Positions 1-6,235 are shown, counted from the stretch's first letter. The stretch is DNA of 8,800 bases from Brevundimonas sp. UBA4609 (GCA_002386585.1 DGIZ01000089.1:882-9681); one strand, 5' to 3'. Translations and numbers: made by a program. Notes: generated from the sequence alone by a model not told the origin.

Positions 1-375
1 TCCCGACAGGGCGTAGGCCGACGACAGGGCGCGCTCGGGCAGATGCACGCCGTCAGCCCCCACCTGTTCAGCCAAGGCGGCGTCCAGTCCGACCAGCAGC
101 AGGACGCCCGCCGCCCGCGTCGCCTCGCGCAGTCGAAGCCCGGTCTCGACCGCATCGGCGGCGCCGAAGGCGCGATACACGACCCCCGCGCCGGCCGGCA
201 GCCGCGCCGCCGTCTCCCACGGGCGGGGCGTCCGCGCCGGATCGGTGAAGAACAGCAGGGGCGGCAGGGGGCGCGGGCTGACAGGCGCCGCCGTGAAGGC
301 TACAGACTGGGACAGGGCCTGAGCGGCGTCCCACAGCGTGCGCGCGTCCTCGGCCATGAGTTCGGACAGGATCAT
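1..375 (-). CDS. Thiamine phosphate synthase family protein (ThiE/TenI), 5' part only
   Basis: Reading leftwards from the ATG at 375 gives 125 codons without a stop, running off the window, so only the N-terminal part is present. After about 37 residues of alanine-rich helix comes LPPLLFFTDPARTP (about 37-50), matching the first beta strand and 'TD' of the TMP synthase fold. GVVYRAFG (64-71) follows, then VLLLVG and GADGVHLPERAL (107-118), the counterpart of the ThiE/TenI 'GADGVHL' strand. ThiE joins the HMP pyrophosphate and thiazole phosphate halves of thiamine; TenI relatives are aminotautomerases. The phosphate-binding C-terminal part is off the window, so the two cannot be told apart. 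The start is uncertain: ATG at 357 and 411 are also in frame and none has a good Shine-Dalgarno. The gene is divergent from yggS with overlapping start regions. Confidence 0.75.
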   Translation of the reverse strand, partial: MILSELMAEDARTLWDAAQALSQSVAFTAAPVSPRPLPPLLFFTDPARTPRPWETAARLPAGAGVVYRAFGAADAVETGLRLREATRAAGVLLLVGLDAALAEQVGADGVHLPERALSSAYALSG

Positions 376-1084
376 GACCGCCACTACGCCCGCTTTCGCC
401 GTTTCGTCCATCGCCGACCGTTTCGCCGAGGTGCGTCGCCGCATCCATGATGCAGCCCTGACGGCGGGCCGCGACCCTGCTTCGGTGGTGCTGACGGCGG
501 TGTCCAAGACGCAAGGCGACGCCGCTCTGGAAGCCGCCCTCGCGACCGGCCAGCGGGTGTTCGGCGAGAACCGGGTGCAGGAGGCGAGGGCCCACTGGCA
601 CGACCGCCGCGCCGCCCTGCCGGACCTGGAGCTGCGTCTGATCGGCCCCCTGCAGACCAATAAGGCGCAGGAGGCGGTCGAACTGTTCGACGTCATCGAG
701 ACGCTGGACCGCGAACGTCTGGCGGCCGCCCTCGCCGCCGCCGTGCGCAGGACGGGGCGCCGCCCCCGCCTGCTGGTTCAGGTCAATACGGGCGCCGAGC
801 CGCAGAAGGCGGGCGTTTCGCCGGAAAACGCCGACGCCCTGATCGCCGCCGCGCGCGACGTCTACGGTCTGACGGTCGAGGGGTTGATGTGCATTCCCCC
901 GGCCGATGAAGATCCGGCGCCGCACTTCGCCTTGCTGGCCGCAATCGCCGCACGCAACGGGTTGAGCGTCCTGTCGATGGGCATGAGCGGCGACTATCTG
1001 ACGGCGATCGGGGCGGGCGCGACCCATGTTCGGGTCGGTTCGGCGCTGTTCGGGGAACGAAATATGGTCCCTGCGACCTCTTAG
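374..1084 (+). CDS. yggS: YggS/PLPBP-family pyridoxal phosphate homeostasis protein
   Basis: A protein of 236 aa, close to the usual 220-235 for this family of cytoplasmic PLP-binding proteins, which share the alanine racemase N-terminal TIM barrel but have no known enzymatic activity. Visible motifs are VSKT (PLP lysine K45 by homology), FGENRVQEA (63-71), LIGPLQTNK, QVNTGAEPQKAG, and near the C-terminus LSMGMSGDYLTAI followed by HVRVGSALFGER, which binds the cofactor phosphate. The family buffers free PLP and affects amino acid and B6 metabolism. The ATG at 374 is chosen because family conservation begins soon after it (SSIADRFAEVRRRI). ATG 356 and GTG 338 are in frame but lie deeper in the opposite gene. 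AGGA lies only 2 nt before 374, so the ribosome site is not decisive. A thiamine-cofactor gene is divergent on the left; cenR follows after 62 nt. Confidence 0.93.
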   Translation: MTATTPAFAVSSIADRFAEVRRRIHDAALTAGRDPASVVLTAVSKTQGDAALEAALATGQRVFGENRVQEARAHWHDRRAALPDLELRLIGPLQTNKAQEAVELFDVIETLDRERLAAALAAAVRRTGRRPRLLVQVNTGAEPQKAGVSPENADALIAAARDVYGLTVEGLMCIPPADEDPAPHFALLAAIAARNGLSVLSMGMSGDYLTAIGAGATHVRVGSALFGERNMVPATS

Positions 1085-1146
1085 GACGCAATATCGCGCC
1101 CGGCGCCCTTGGCGTTCGGCCCAAGCCTCGCCATTCTAAAGAAACC

Positions 1147-1833
1147 ATGCGCACGCCCAAGACCATTCTGATCATCGATGACGACGACGACCTGCGGGAG
1201 GCCTTGGCCGAGCAGCTGGCGCTTCACGAGGAATTTCGTCCGGCCCAGGCCGCGACGGCGACCGACGGCGTTCGTCAGGCCAAGGAGGCGCGGGCCGACC
1301 TCATTCTTCTGGACGTCGACCTGCCCGACATGGACGGCCGCGAGGCCTGTCGCCTGATCCGCAAGGCGGGCGTGTCCACCCCGGTCATCATGCTGACGGC
1401 GCAGTCGTCGGATTCGGACGCCATCCTCGGCCTCGACTCCGGCGCCAACGACTACGTCACCAAGCCCTTCCGCTTCGCGGTTCTTCTGGCGCGCATCCGC
1501 GCCCATCTGCGCAGTCACGAACAGTCCGAGGACGCCGTCTTCCAGGTGGGCCCCTATGAGTTCCGCCCGGCCTCCAAGCTGATGGTCGACGACAAGGGCA
1601 AGAAGGTCCGGCTGACCGAGAAGGAAACCAACATCCTCAAATACCTCTATCGCGCCGGGGCCAAGCCGGTCTCGCGCGAAGAGCTGCTGACCGAGGTCTG
1701 GGGCTATAACGCTGGGGTCACCACCCACACGCTCGAGACCCACATCTATCGCCTGCGTCAGAAGATCGAAGCCGAGCCGGGCCAGGCGCGGCTGCTGCTG
1801 ACCGACGCCGGCGGCTACCGACTCCAGCCCTGA
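1147..1833 (+). CDS. cenR: OmpR-family response regulator, CenR-like
   Basis: A 228-aa protein with a receiver domain (about 5-120) and an OmpR/PhoB winged-helix domain (about 130-226). The acidic pocket is in the D11-D15 run, the phosphoacceptor is D56 in LLDVDLPDMDG, the switch residue is T84 in IMLTA, and the conserved lysine is K106 in TKPF. The DNA-binding part has LTEKETNILKYLYR, VSREELLTEVWGY, THTLETHIYRLRQKIE and a terminal GGYRL beta hairpin. From recalled sequence, the N-terminus, the DSDAILGLDSGANDYVTKPF segment and the VTTHTLETHIYR helix resemble Caulobacter CenR, the partner of kinase CenK that is essential for envelope integrity (OtpR in Brucella). No histidine kinase is adjacent, which fits CenR, whose kinase is encoded elsewhere. 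AAGAAA precedes the ATG as a weak ribosome site. The LysR gene starts 7 nt after the stop, suggesting co-transcription. The family is certain; the CenR assignment is from memory. Confidence 0.9.
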   Translation: MRTPKTILIIDDDDDLREALAEQLALHEEFRPAQAATATDGVRQAKEARADLILLDVDLPDMDGREACRLIRKAGVSTPVIMLTAQSSDSDAILGLDSGANDYVTKPFRFAVLLARIRAHLRSHEQSEDAVFQVGPYEFRPASKLMVDDKGKKVRLTEKETNILKYLYRAGAKPVSREELLTEVWGYNAGVTTHTLETHIYRLRQKIEAEPGQARLLLTDAGGYRLQP

Positions 1834-1840
1834 CCCCCGG

Positions 1841-2782
1841 ATGAGCGAGCGTCGCCCGACCCCGCCGCTGGTGGCGCTTCGGGCGTTCGACGCAGCGGCT
1901 CGCCTCAGCAGCTTCCGCGAGGCGGCCGAGGAGCTGGGCGTCACCCCCGGCGCCGTCAGCCGCCATGTGAAGGCGCTGGAGATGCGGCTGGGCCTGCGCC
2001 TGTTCGACCGTTTCAACCGCTCGGTGCGGCTGACCGCCGACGGCAAGCGTCTGGCCCAGGGCGTCGCCGACGCCTTCGAACGGCTGGAAAGCGCGCTGGA
2101 GGCGGTCCGCCCCGGACGCTCGCGCCAGTTGCGCATCACCGCCTTGCCGTCCCTCGCCAGCAAGTGGCTGTCGCCGCGCCTGCACCGCTTCAGCGAGGAG
2201 AACCCCGATCTCGACCTGATCGTCTTCGCTGAGGACCGCCTCGCCGACCTGTCGAACGGCGAGGCGGACGTGGCGCTGCGTTACGGCGAAGGTCCCTATC
2301 CGGGCCAGACGGCGCGGCGGTTGATCAATGAGCGGCTGATCCCGGTCTGCGCCCCGTCCTTCGCCGCCGCCCGGCGGTTGAACCAGCCCTCCGATCTGCT
2401 GGACGTGGTCCTGATCCACGAGACCTGGCACGACATGCCCTACGCCGACCGCATGGGCTGGAAGGCCTGGTTCGAGAGCGCCGGCGTCGATGATCCGCGG
2501 GTGAACCATCTGCGCGGCCCCCATTTCAGCCACAGCCACCTGGCGCTGGAGGCGGCCCTGTCGGGACGCGGCGTGGCCCTGACCTCGGCGCCCCTGGCGG
2601 CGGACGACCTGCGCGAAGGGCGCCTGATCCAGCCGGTCGACCACGCCCTGACCAACAACCTGGCCTATTGGGCGGTGGTTCTGCCGGAACGGGCGGACGA
2701 ACCCAAGCTGCGTCGCTTCCTCAACTGGATCGTGACCGAATCACGGCCGGATCGGGACGCAGAAGCGGATCAGTTGACCTGA
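1841..2782 (+). CDS. LysR-family transcriptional regulator, GcvA-like
   Basis: A 313-aa protein of normal LysR length. The N-terminus PLVALRAFDAAARLSSF leads into a winged helix-turn-helix (FREAAEELGVTPGAVSRHVKALE, about 25-47; then LGLRLFDRFNRSVRLTADG), typical of the GcvA/AmpR branch. A linker helix covers about 70-92. The effector-binding periplasmic-fold domain starts at RQLRITALPSLASKWLSPRL (about 95) and includes DVALRYGEGPYPG, and later HSHLALEAALSGRGVAL, also typical of GcvA relatives. It binds DNA as a multimer and responds to a small ligand that the sequence does not reveal. The ATG at 1841 lacks a Shine-Dalgarno and lies 7 nt after the cenR stop, so translation probably depends on that gene. 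The gene next to a LysR regulator is often its target; the closest candidates are the small membrane protein downstream and the minus-strand gene facing it. Confidence 0.9.
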   Translation: MSERRPTPPLVALRAFDAAARLSSFREAAEELGVTPGAVSRHVKALEMRLGLRLFDRFNRSVRLTADGKRLAQGVADAFERLESALEAVRPGRSRQLRITALPSLASKWLSPRLHRFSEENPDLDLIVFAEDRLADLSNGEADVALRYGEGPYPGQTARRLINERLIPVCAPSFAAARRLNQPSDLLDVVLIHETWHDMPYADRMGWKAWFESAGVDDPRVNHLRGPHFSHSHLALEAALSGRGVALTSAPLAADDLREGRLIQPVDHALTNNLAYWAVVLPERADEPKLRRFLNWIVTESRPDRDAEADQLT

Positions 2783-2787
2783 GGTCA
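2775..2787. promoter_or_regulatory. T-N11-A palindrome, possible LysR-type binding site
   Basis: TGACCT-G-AGGTCA is a perfect 6+1+6 dyad with T and A 11 nt apart, the textbook LysR box form. It covers the stop codon of the LysR gene and lies upstream of the small membrane protein. A 13-bp palindrome can arise by chance and part of it is coding, so the role is inferred only. Confidence 0.25.
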
Positions 2788-2809
2788 CTCGACGCGGCCT
2801 AACCGTGGT

Positions 2810-2838
2810 TTGTTTCCAGCGGCTGCGCTTCCTATCTT
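2810..2838 (+). promoter_or_regulatory. Candidate promoter for the small membrane protein
   Basis: TTGTTT (2810-2815) and TATCTT (2833-2838) are separated by 17 nt in an AT-richer patch of the 95-nt gap after the LysR gene. A start near 2845 would leave a leader of about 33 nt that contains the ribosome site. A second, weaker pair is TTGACC (2774-2779) with CCTAAC (2798-2803). Promoter matches by eye in a high-GC alphaproteobacterium are weak evidence. Confidence 0.35.
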
Positions 2839-2862
2839 GAGACCGTTCGGAACTCCCTAGCC

Positions 2863-2871
2863 GGAAGGAAG
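2863..2871 (+). promoter_or_regulatory. Strong Shine-Dalgarno of the small membrane protein gene
   Basis: GGAAGGAAG contains AAGGA ending 8 nt before the ATG at 2878. It is the strongest ribosome site of the plus-strand genes here and is the main reason to accept the short reading frame as a gene. Confidence 0.7.
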
Positions 2872-2877
2872 CAAGTC

Positions 2878-3000
2878 ATGAAACTCGTGCATCCCCGCGC
2901 CTCGAGCTTCTCGTTCGAAGGCATCGTGGTCTTCACCGGCAGCGTCACCCTGATCCTGCTGGGCGTGCTGGCCGGCGCCAAGCTGCTGGGCGCGGCCTGA
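2878..3000 (+). CDS. Small single-span membrane protein (40 aa), unknown function
   Basis: ATG to TGA encodes 40 residues. The N-terminal 14 residues are polar and basic (MKLVHPRASSFSFE), and one hydrophobic stretch follows from about residue 15 to 34 (GIVVFTGSVTLILLGVLAGA), ending KLLGAA. This is a single transmembrane helix, or less likely an uncleaved signal-like peptide. Support comes from the strong Shine-Dalgarno at good spacing, a plausible promoter upstream, and codon use of the high-GC type with G or C in nearly every third position. I recognise no family. The gene lies downstream of the LysR gene on the same strand and ends 7 nt before the stop of a convergent gene. Small alphaproteobacterial proteins of this shape are often missed; many bind larger membrane complexes. 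That role here is inference. Confidence 0.7.
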   Translation: MKLVHPRASSFSFEGIVVFTGSVTLILLGVLAGAKLLGAA

Positions 3001-3007
3001 GCTTAAG

Positions 3008-3916
3008 TCAACGCGGGCGCCATTCGCTGAGAAGGGCGCCCGTGGCCCCATCCTCGAAGGCCAGTCGGTCCAGCCGCAGCGCGGCGACGCAGACCGGACG
3101 GCTTTCGGCGTCCTTCTGGACGCAATGGACGGCCTTGCCGTCCGCGAAGGCGGTCAGCCGACCTTCCAGCCGCAGGGCGTAGCCGCCCGGCGCCGGCGTC
3201 GGAGCGACGCTCTTCTCTCCCCGAATGACATGGACATAGGCCTGGCCCTGACGGCGGCCCAGGCGAGAGCCGCCCGTTTCGAACACGGCGGCCAGACCGG
3301 CGCTGCGCTCCGGCTGGACGACTGGCGGCGACGCGACGGTCTCAACAGTCTTGGCCTCCAACGTCTTGCCCTCGGCGGGCGTCTTGTCCGCAGTTTGAGC
3401 TGGCGAAGGCGCGGGATCAGGCGCGGGGGCGGGCTGAGCCGCTGACGTCGGGCAGACGTCCAGGCTGCTCCATGGCTGGGCGATCCAGAAGCCCTCGACC
3501 GCCTCCCACTTGTCGACCGCCCCTTCGCGGGTCGCGGGGACCAGCGCTGACGCGCTCAGATCTTCCGGCGTGACCGCCAAGGTCAGGCTGCCGTCTTCAT
3601 TGCGGGCGAGGCGGGGCAGGCCGCCCGCCTCTCCGATGACGTTCGTCTCGCCGCCGCAGCCGAAGGGCAGGCGCACCGACACGGTGCGGCCGGTCAGGGC
3701 CGCATTGCGCGTCTGTCCGTCGGCCAAGGCCGTTCCAGCCTCGGTCAGCGCGGCCAGAAGGGCGGCTCGGTTCAGCGTGGAATCCAGCACGACCGTCGGC
3801 GGCGGGGTCGGATTCGCAGGCGCGGCAGGCTCCGGCGGCCGCTGACACCACGTCAGAAACGGCAGGGCCGCCGCCAGGGCGAGCGGCGCGGCGAGACGGG
3901 TCGTTGTGATCGACAT
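3008..3916 (-). CDS. Hypothetical exported protein, possible lipoprotein
   Basis: A 302-aa protein that I do not recognise. The first 23 residues form a signal peptide-like segment: TTTR, then an alanine/leucine core, ending PFLTW-C24. C24 could be a lipidation cysteine, but tryptophan just before it is atypical for a lipobox. A proline-rich spacer (25-41) follows. A first domain (about 42-156) contains FGCGG (C87) and WIAQPWSSLDVC (C155). A low-complexity Ala/Pro/Lys-Thr linker covers about 158-203. A second domain (about 205-302) carries YALRLEGRLTAF, VHC (C265) and PVC (C276), ending LLSEWRPR. Four cysteines besides C24 would allow two disulfides, consistent with the periplasm. The ATG at 3916 has only a weak AGG upstream. 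The gene is divergent from the permease across 99 nt, so shared regulation is possible. Confidence 0.72.
   Translation of the reverse strand: MSITTTRLAAPLALAAALPFLTWCQRPPEPAAPANPTPPPTVVLDSTLNRAALLAALTEAGTALADGQTRNAALTGRTVSVRLPFGCGGETNVIGEAGGLPRLARNEDGSLTLAVTPEDLSASALVPATREGAVDKWEAVEGFWIAQPWSSLDVCPTSAAQPAPAPDPAPSPAQTADKTPAEGKTLEAKTVETVASPPVVQPERSAGLAAVFETGGSRLGRRQGQAYVHVIRGEKSVAPTPAPGGYALRLEGRLTAFADGKAVHCVQKDAESRPVCVAALRLDRLAFEDGATGALLSEWRPR
3014..3042. repeat. GC-rich inverted repeat at the end of the hypothetical gene
   Basis: CGGGCGCC (3014-3021) and GGCGCCCG (3035-3042) form an 8-bp stem with a 13-nt loop, just past the stop of the 40-aa gene and inside the last codons of the convergent gene. 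It could stop transcripts from the left, but there is no T run after it, so it may simply be coding sequence. Confidence 0.25.
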
Positions 3917-3942
3917 GGAACCAGCCTAACACGGGAAACGCT
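3917..3942 (+). promoter_or_regulatory. EcfG-like promoter match upstream of the permease
   Basis: GGAAC (3917-3921), a 17-nt spacer, then CGCT (3939-3942). The general stress sigma factor EcfG (SigT in Caulobacter) prefers GGAAC-N16/17-CGTT, so this is one mismatch off. It points towards the permease, whose start is about 70 nt downstream. A separate TTGACGC at 3945-3951 matches the Caulobacter housekeeping -35 but has no good -10. Both are unproven. Confidence 0.25.
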
Positions 3943-3954
3943 GGTTGACGCCCC

Positions 3955-3977
3955 GACCCGTGATCTGACCCGTGATC
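3955..3977. repeat. Two direct copies of an 11-bp sequence in the divergent promoter region
   Basis: GACCCGTGATC occurs at 3955-3965 and again at 3967-3977, one base apart, a 12-bp period. It lies between the divergent hypothetical gene and the permease, just after TTGACGC, where a repressor or activator could bind. Such tandem sites suggest an operator; a short duplication without function is the alternative. Confidence 0.4.
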
Positions 3978-4015
3978 GCGGTCGAGGCTGGGCTGAAAAA
4001 GGGGGTCTTGCGCGG

Positions 4016-5422
4016 GTGACGCTGGACCAGATCATCGCTCTCATCGTCCTGGTCGCCGTGGTCGGGGTGATGATCCACGGCCGGATGCGTTCCGACGTGG
4101 TCGCGCTCAGCGGCGCGGCGGCCTTGCTGCTGTTCGGCGTGGTGCGCCCGGTCGAGGTTCAGAGCGCCTTCGCCAGTCCGGCCGTCATCGCCCTGGCCGG
4201 GTTGTTCGTTATCGCCTACGCCATCGAACTGTCGGGCCTGCTGGGCCTGATGATCCGCAAGGCGACGGGGCTGTGTCGGCGTTTCGGCGCCACGGGCATC
4301 TGGGTGGTGATCGGCCTGTGCGGCTCGGTCGGCGGCTTCCTGAACAATACGCCGGTGGTGGTGCTGGCCGCCCCGGTGGTGCGCGACATGGCCCGGTCGC
4401 TGAAGCTCTCGCCCAAACGGTTCCTGATGCCGCTCAGCCATGTGACGGTCATGGGGGGCCTGCTGACCCTGATCGGCACCTCGACCAACCTTCTGGTCAA
4501 CGACATGGCGCGCAACGCCGGTCAACCGGTGTTCAGCCTGTTCGAGATCACCCCTGTGGGCCTGGTCATCGCCCTGGTCGGCGGTCTGTGGCTCTATTTC
4601 GTCGGCGCCCGGCAGTTGGGCCGCGCCGCCTGCGCCGAGGAAGAGGCGGAGGCCGAACGCGAACGTCTCGAGGCGGAAGCTCAGGCGGCGAAGACGTCGC
4701 GCCGGTGGCGTCTGCCCTTCTCCCTGCCGTCCCTCGCCCAGTTGGGCGAAAGCCGCAGCCAGCGTGACGGCACGGGCGACGCCCATCTGGGCGACGTGGA
4801 CCTCTACGCCTCGGCCGACCGCCCCCTGCAGTGGAAGCGGGCGCTGATCGCCCTGGCGGTCTTCGTCCTGGTGGTGGCGGCGGCGGGCCTGGGGATCGCC
4901 CCGATCGCGGCGGCGGCCTTCGCCGGGGCGGTGGCCCTGATCCTGCTGGGCGTGCTGACGCCGGAAGAGGCCTATTCGGGCCTGAAGCCGGACATCCTGC
5001 TGTTGATCGCGGGCATGGTGGTGGTCGGCACGGCCATCGAGGTGACGGGGCTGGCGGCGCAGGGCGCGGGCCTGCTGATCGAAGTGATCCGCCCGTTCGG
5101 GCCGCTGGGCGCCCTGATCGTGCTCTACGGCGTGACCCTTTTCGCGACCGAGCTTCTGTCCAACGCCACGGTGGCGGTGCTGGTGACGCCGATCGCCGTC
5201 GCCCTGGCCGAGAGCCTGGGCGTCGATCCGCGGCCTTTCCTGGTGGCGGTGATGATGGCCGCCTCGGCCGCCTTCGCCACGCCCTTCGGCTATCAGACCA
5301 ACGTCCTCGTCTATCAGATGGCGGGTTACAGCTACATGGACTTCGTTCGCGTCGGCACGCCGCTGAACCTGATCACCTGGGCGGCGGCCATGGTGGCCAT
5401 CCCGATCTTCTTCCCGTTCTGA
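4016..5422 (+). CDS. SLC13/DASS-type permease (CitMHS/ArsB-like fold) with reduced central domain
   Basis: A 468-aa inner-membrane transporter. Two inverted halves each carry many hydrophobic helices: about 5-200 and about 275-468. The first half has FLNNTPVVV (N110, N111, T112) and LIGTSTNLLVND (152-163); the second has ELLSNATVAVL (S382, N383) and ATPFGYQTNVLVY (421-433). These paired hairpin motifs bind sodium and substrate in the divalent anion:sodium symporter family, whose members move dicarboxylates, citrate or sulfate. The substrate cannot be read here. Between the halves lies a hydrophilic loop (about 203-275), starting with a charged AEEEAEAERERLEAEAQ helix. Many bacterial SLC13-type permeases have about 150-220 residues of RCK/TrkA-C domains there; I see no such domains. 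The start is GTG 4016, supported by AAGGGGG at 3999-4005 about 10 nt upstream. The gene converges with xthA. Confidence 0.88.
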   Translation: MTLDQIIALIVLVAVVGVMIHGRMRSDVVALSGAAALLLFGVVRPVEVQSAFASPAVIALAGLFVIAYAIELSGLLGLMIRKATGLCRRFGATGIWVVIGLCGSVGGFLNNTPVVVLAAPVVRDMARSLKLSPKRFLMPLSHVTVMGGLLTLIGTSTNLLVNDMARNAGQPVFSLFEITPVGLVIALVGGLWLYFVGARQLGRAACAEEEAEAERERLEAEAQAAKTSRRWRLPFSLPSLAQLGESRSQRDGTGDAHLGDVDLYASADRPLQWKRALIALAVFVLVVAAAGLGIAPIAAAAFAGAVALILLGVLTPEEAYSGLKPDILLLIAGMVVVGTAIEVTGLAAQGAGLLIEVIRPFGPLGALIVLYGVTLFATELLSNATVAVLVTPIAVALAESLGVDPRPFLVAVMMAASAAFATPFGYQTNVLVYQMAGYSYMDFVRVGTPLNLITWAAAMVAIPIFFPF

Positions 5423-5434
5423 CGCCGCGTCAGA
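5418..5434. repeat. Perfect palindrome spanning both convergent stop codons
   Basis: TCTGACGC-C-GCGTCAGA is an 8+1+8 inverted repeat containing the permease TGA (5420-5422) and the complement of the xthA stop (5430-5432). As RNA, only the outer 6-7 pairs could form around a short loop. There is no T run on either side, so it is at most a weak two-way terminator. Confidence 0.35.
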
Positions 5435-6227
5435 CGTCCAGATCCATCACCACCGGGGCATGGTCGCTGGGTCGCTCCCATTCGCGCACCGTGTCCAGAA
5501 TGCGGGCGCTGCCCCTGACCACGGCGGGCGTCAGGCCGGGCGAGGTCCACAGGTGGTCCAGGCGCAGGCCCCGGTTCGACTTGCGGAAGTCCTTGGCGCG
5601 ATAGCTCCACCAGCTGGCCAGCTTGGTCGGATCGGGGATCTGGTCGCGCACCACATCGGTGAAACCGCCGGCGTCCTGGAGCCGGTACAGGGTCTCGACC
5701 TCGCCAGGGGTGTGGCTGACCACCTTGGACATGAAGCGGTGGTTCCAGACGTCGTTCTCGCCCGGCGCGATGTTGAAATCGCCGGCCAGGACCAGGGGCC
5801 GCTGGCGGTCGCGGGTCTTCATCTCGGCGGTCAGCCGTTCATAGAAGTCCATCTTGTGGTCGAACTTGGGGTTCAGTTCGCGGTCGGGCAGGTCGCCGCC
5901 CGCCGGGATGTAGAAGTTCTGAACCTCGACCCCCTCGACCACGGCCGAGACGCAGCGGGCGTGGCCTTCGCGGCAGACGTCCAGCCTGGGACTGTCGGCG
6001 ATGGGCAGGCGGCTGGCGATCGCCACTCCATGCCAGCCCTTCTGGCCGCCGACGCGCAAGTGGGGCAGGCCCATGTCGATGAAGGCCTGACGCGGGAACT
6101 GGTCCTCGGTGCATTTGATCTCCTGCAGGCACAGGACGTCCGGGGCGTGTTCGGCGACGAAACGGGCGACCTGATCGATGCGCAGGCGGACCGAGTTGAT
6201 GTTCCAGGTGACGATGCGAAGGCTCAT
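5430..6227 (-). CDS. xthA: Exodeoxyribonuclease III
   Basis: A 265-aa protein, the normal size of ExoIII/AP endonucleases of the endonuclease-exonuclease-phosphatase fold. It cuts DNA 5' to abasic sites and removes 3' blocking groups and nucleotides in base excision repair, using magnesium in the cytoplasm. All catalytic motifs are present: TWNINSVR (N9), LCLQEIK (E36), NFYIPAGG (Y106), LAGDFNIAP (D150, N152), RLDHLWTS (D224) and the terminal SDHAP (D255, H256). The ATG at 6227 starts directly at the conserved MSLRIVTWN beta strand. The 8 nt before it contain no Shine-Dalgarno and lie next to an inverted-repeat arm. A strong terminator 64 nt upstream separates it from lolA, so it probably has its own promoter. 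It overlaps nothing and ends 7 nt from the permease stop. Confidence 0.96.
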   Translation of the reverse strand: MSLRIVTWNINSVRLRIDQVARFVAEHAPDVLCLQEIKCTEDQFPRQAFIDMGLPHLRVGGQKGWHGVAIASRLPIADSPRLDVCREGHARCVSAVVEGVEVQNFYIPAGGDLPDRELNPKFDHKMDFYERLTAEMKTRDRQRPLVLAGDFNIAPGENDVWNHRFMSKVVSHTPGEVETLYRLQDAGGFTDVVRDQIPDPTKLASWWSYRAKDFRKSNRGLRLDHLWTSPGLTPAVVRGSARILDTVREWERPSDHAPVVMDLDV

Positions 6228-6235
6228 GCGACCGG

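Noticed and set aside
68..1027. Long minus-strand open frame opposite yggS
   Set aside because: It is arginine/glycine-rich, has no domain signature, and lies against the clearly conserved YggS; the true minus-strand gene at 1-375 is in another frame.
1109..1141. TTGGCG and CTAAAG before cenR as a promoter
   Set aside because: The spacing is too long and the start would fall next to the ATG, leaving no leader with a ribosome site.
1718..2644. Long minus-strand open frame opposite cenR and the LysR gene
   Set aside because: Its Gln/Arg/Gly-rich translation is the usual antisense shadow in high-GC DNA, while the plus-strand LysR protein is unmistakable.
2837..2862. Alternative promoter TTGAGAC-N12-CCTAGCC before the small gene
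   Set aside because: Transcription would begin within or after the Shine-Dalgarno, so it could not serve the gene at 2878.
2857..3051. 64-codon minus-strand frame opposite the 40-aa gene
   Set aside because: It lacks a ribosome site, crosses the end of the hypothetical gene, and its composition is that of a shadow frame.
3926..4786. 286-codon minus-strand frame opposite the permease start
   Set aside because: The protein is rich in His, Gln and Asp with no domains and lies over conserved transporter motifs; it is a shadow frame.
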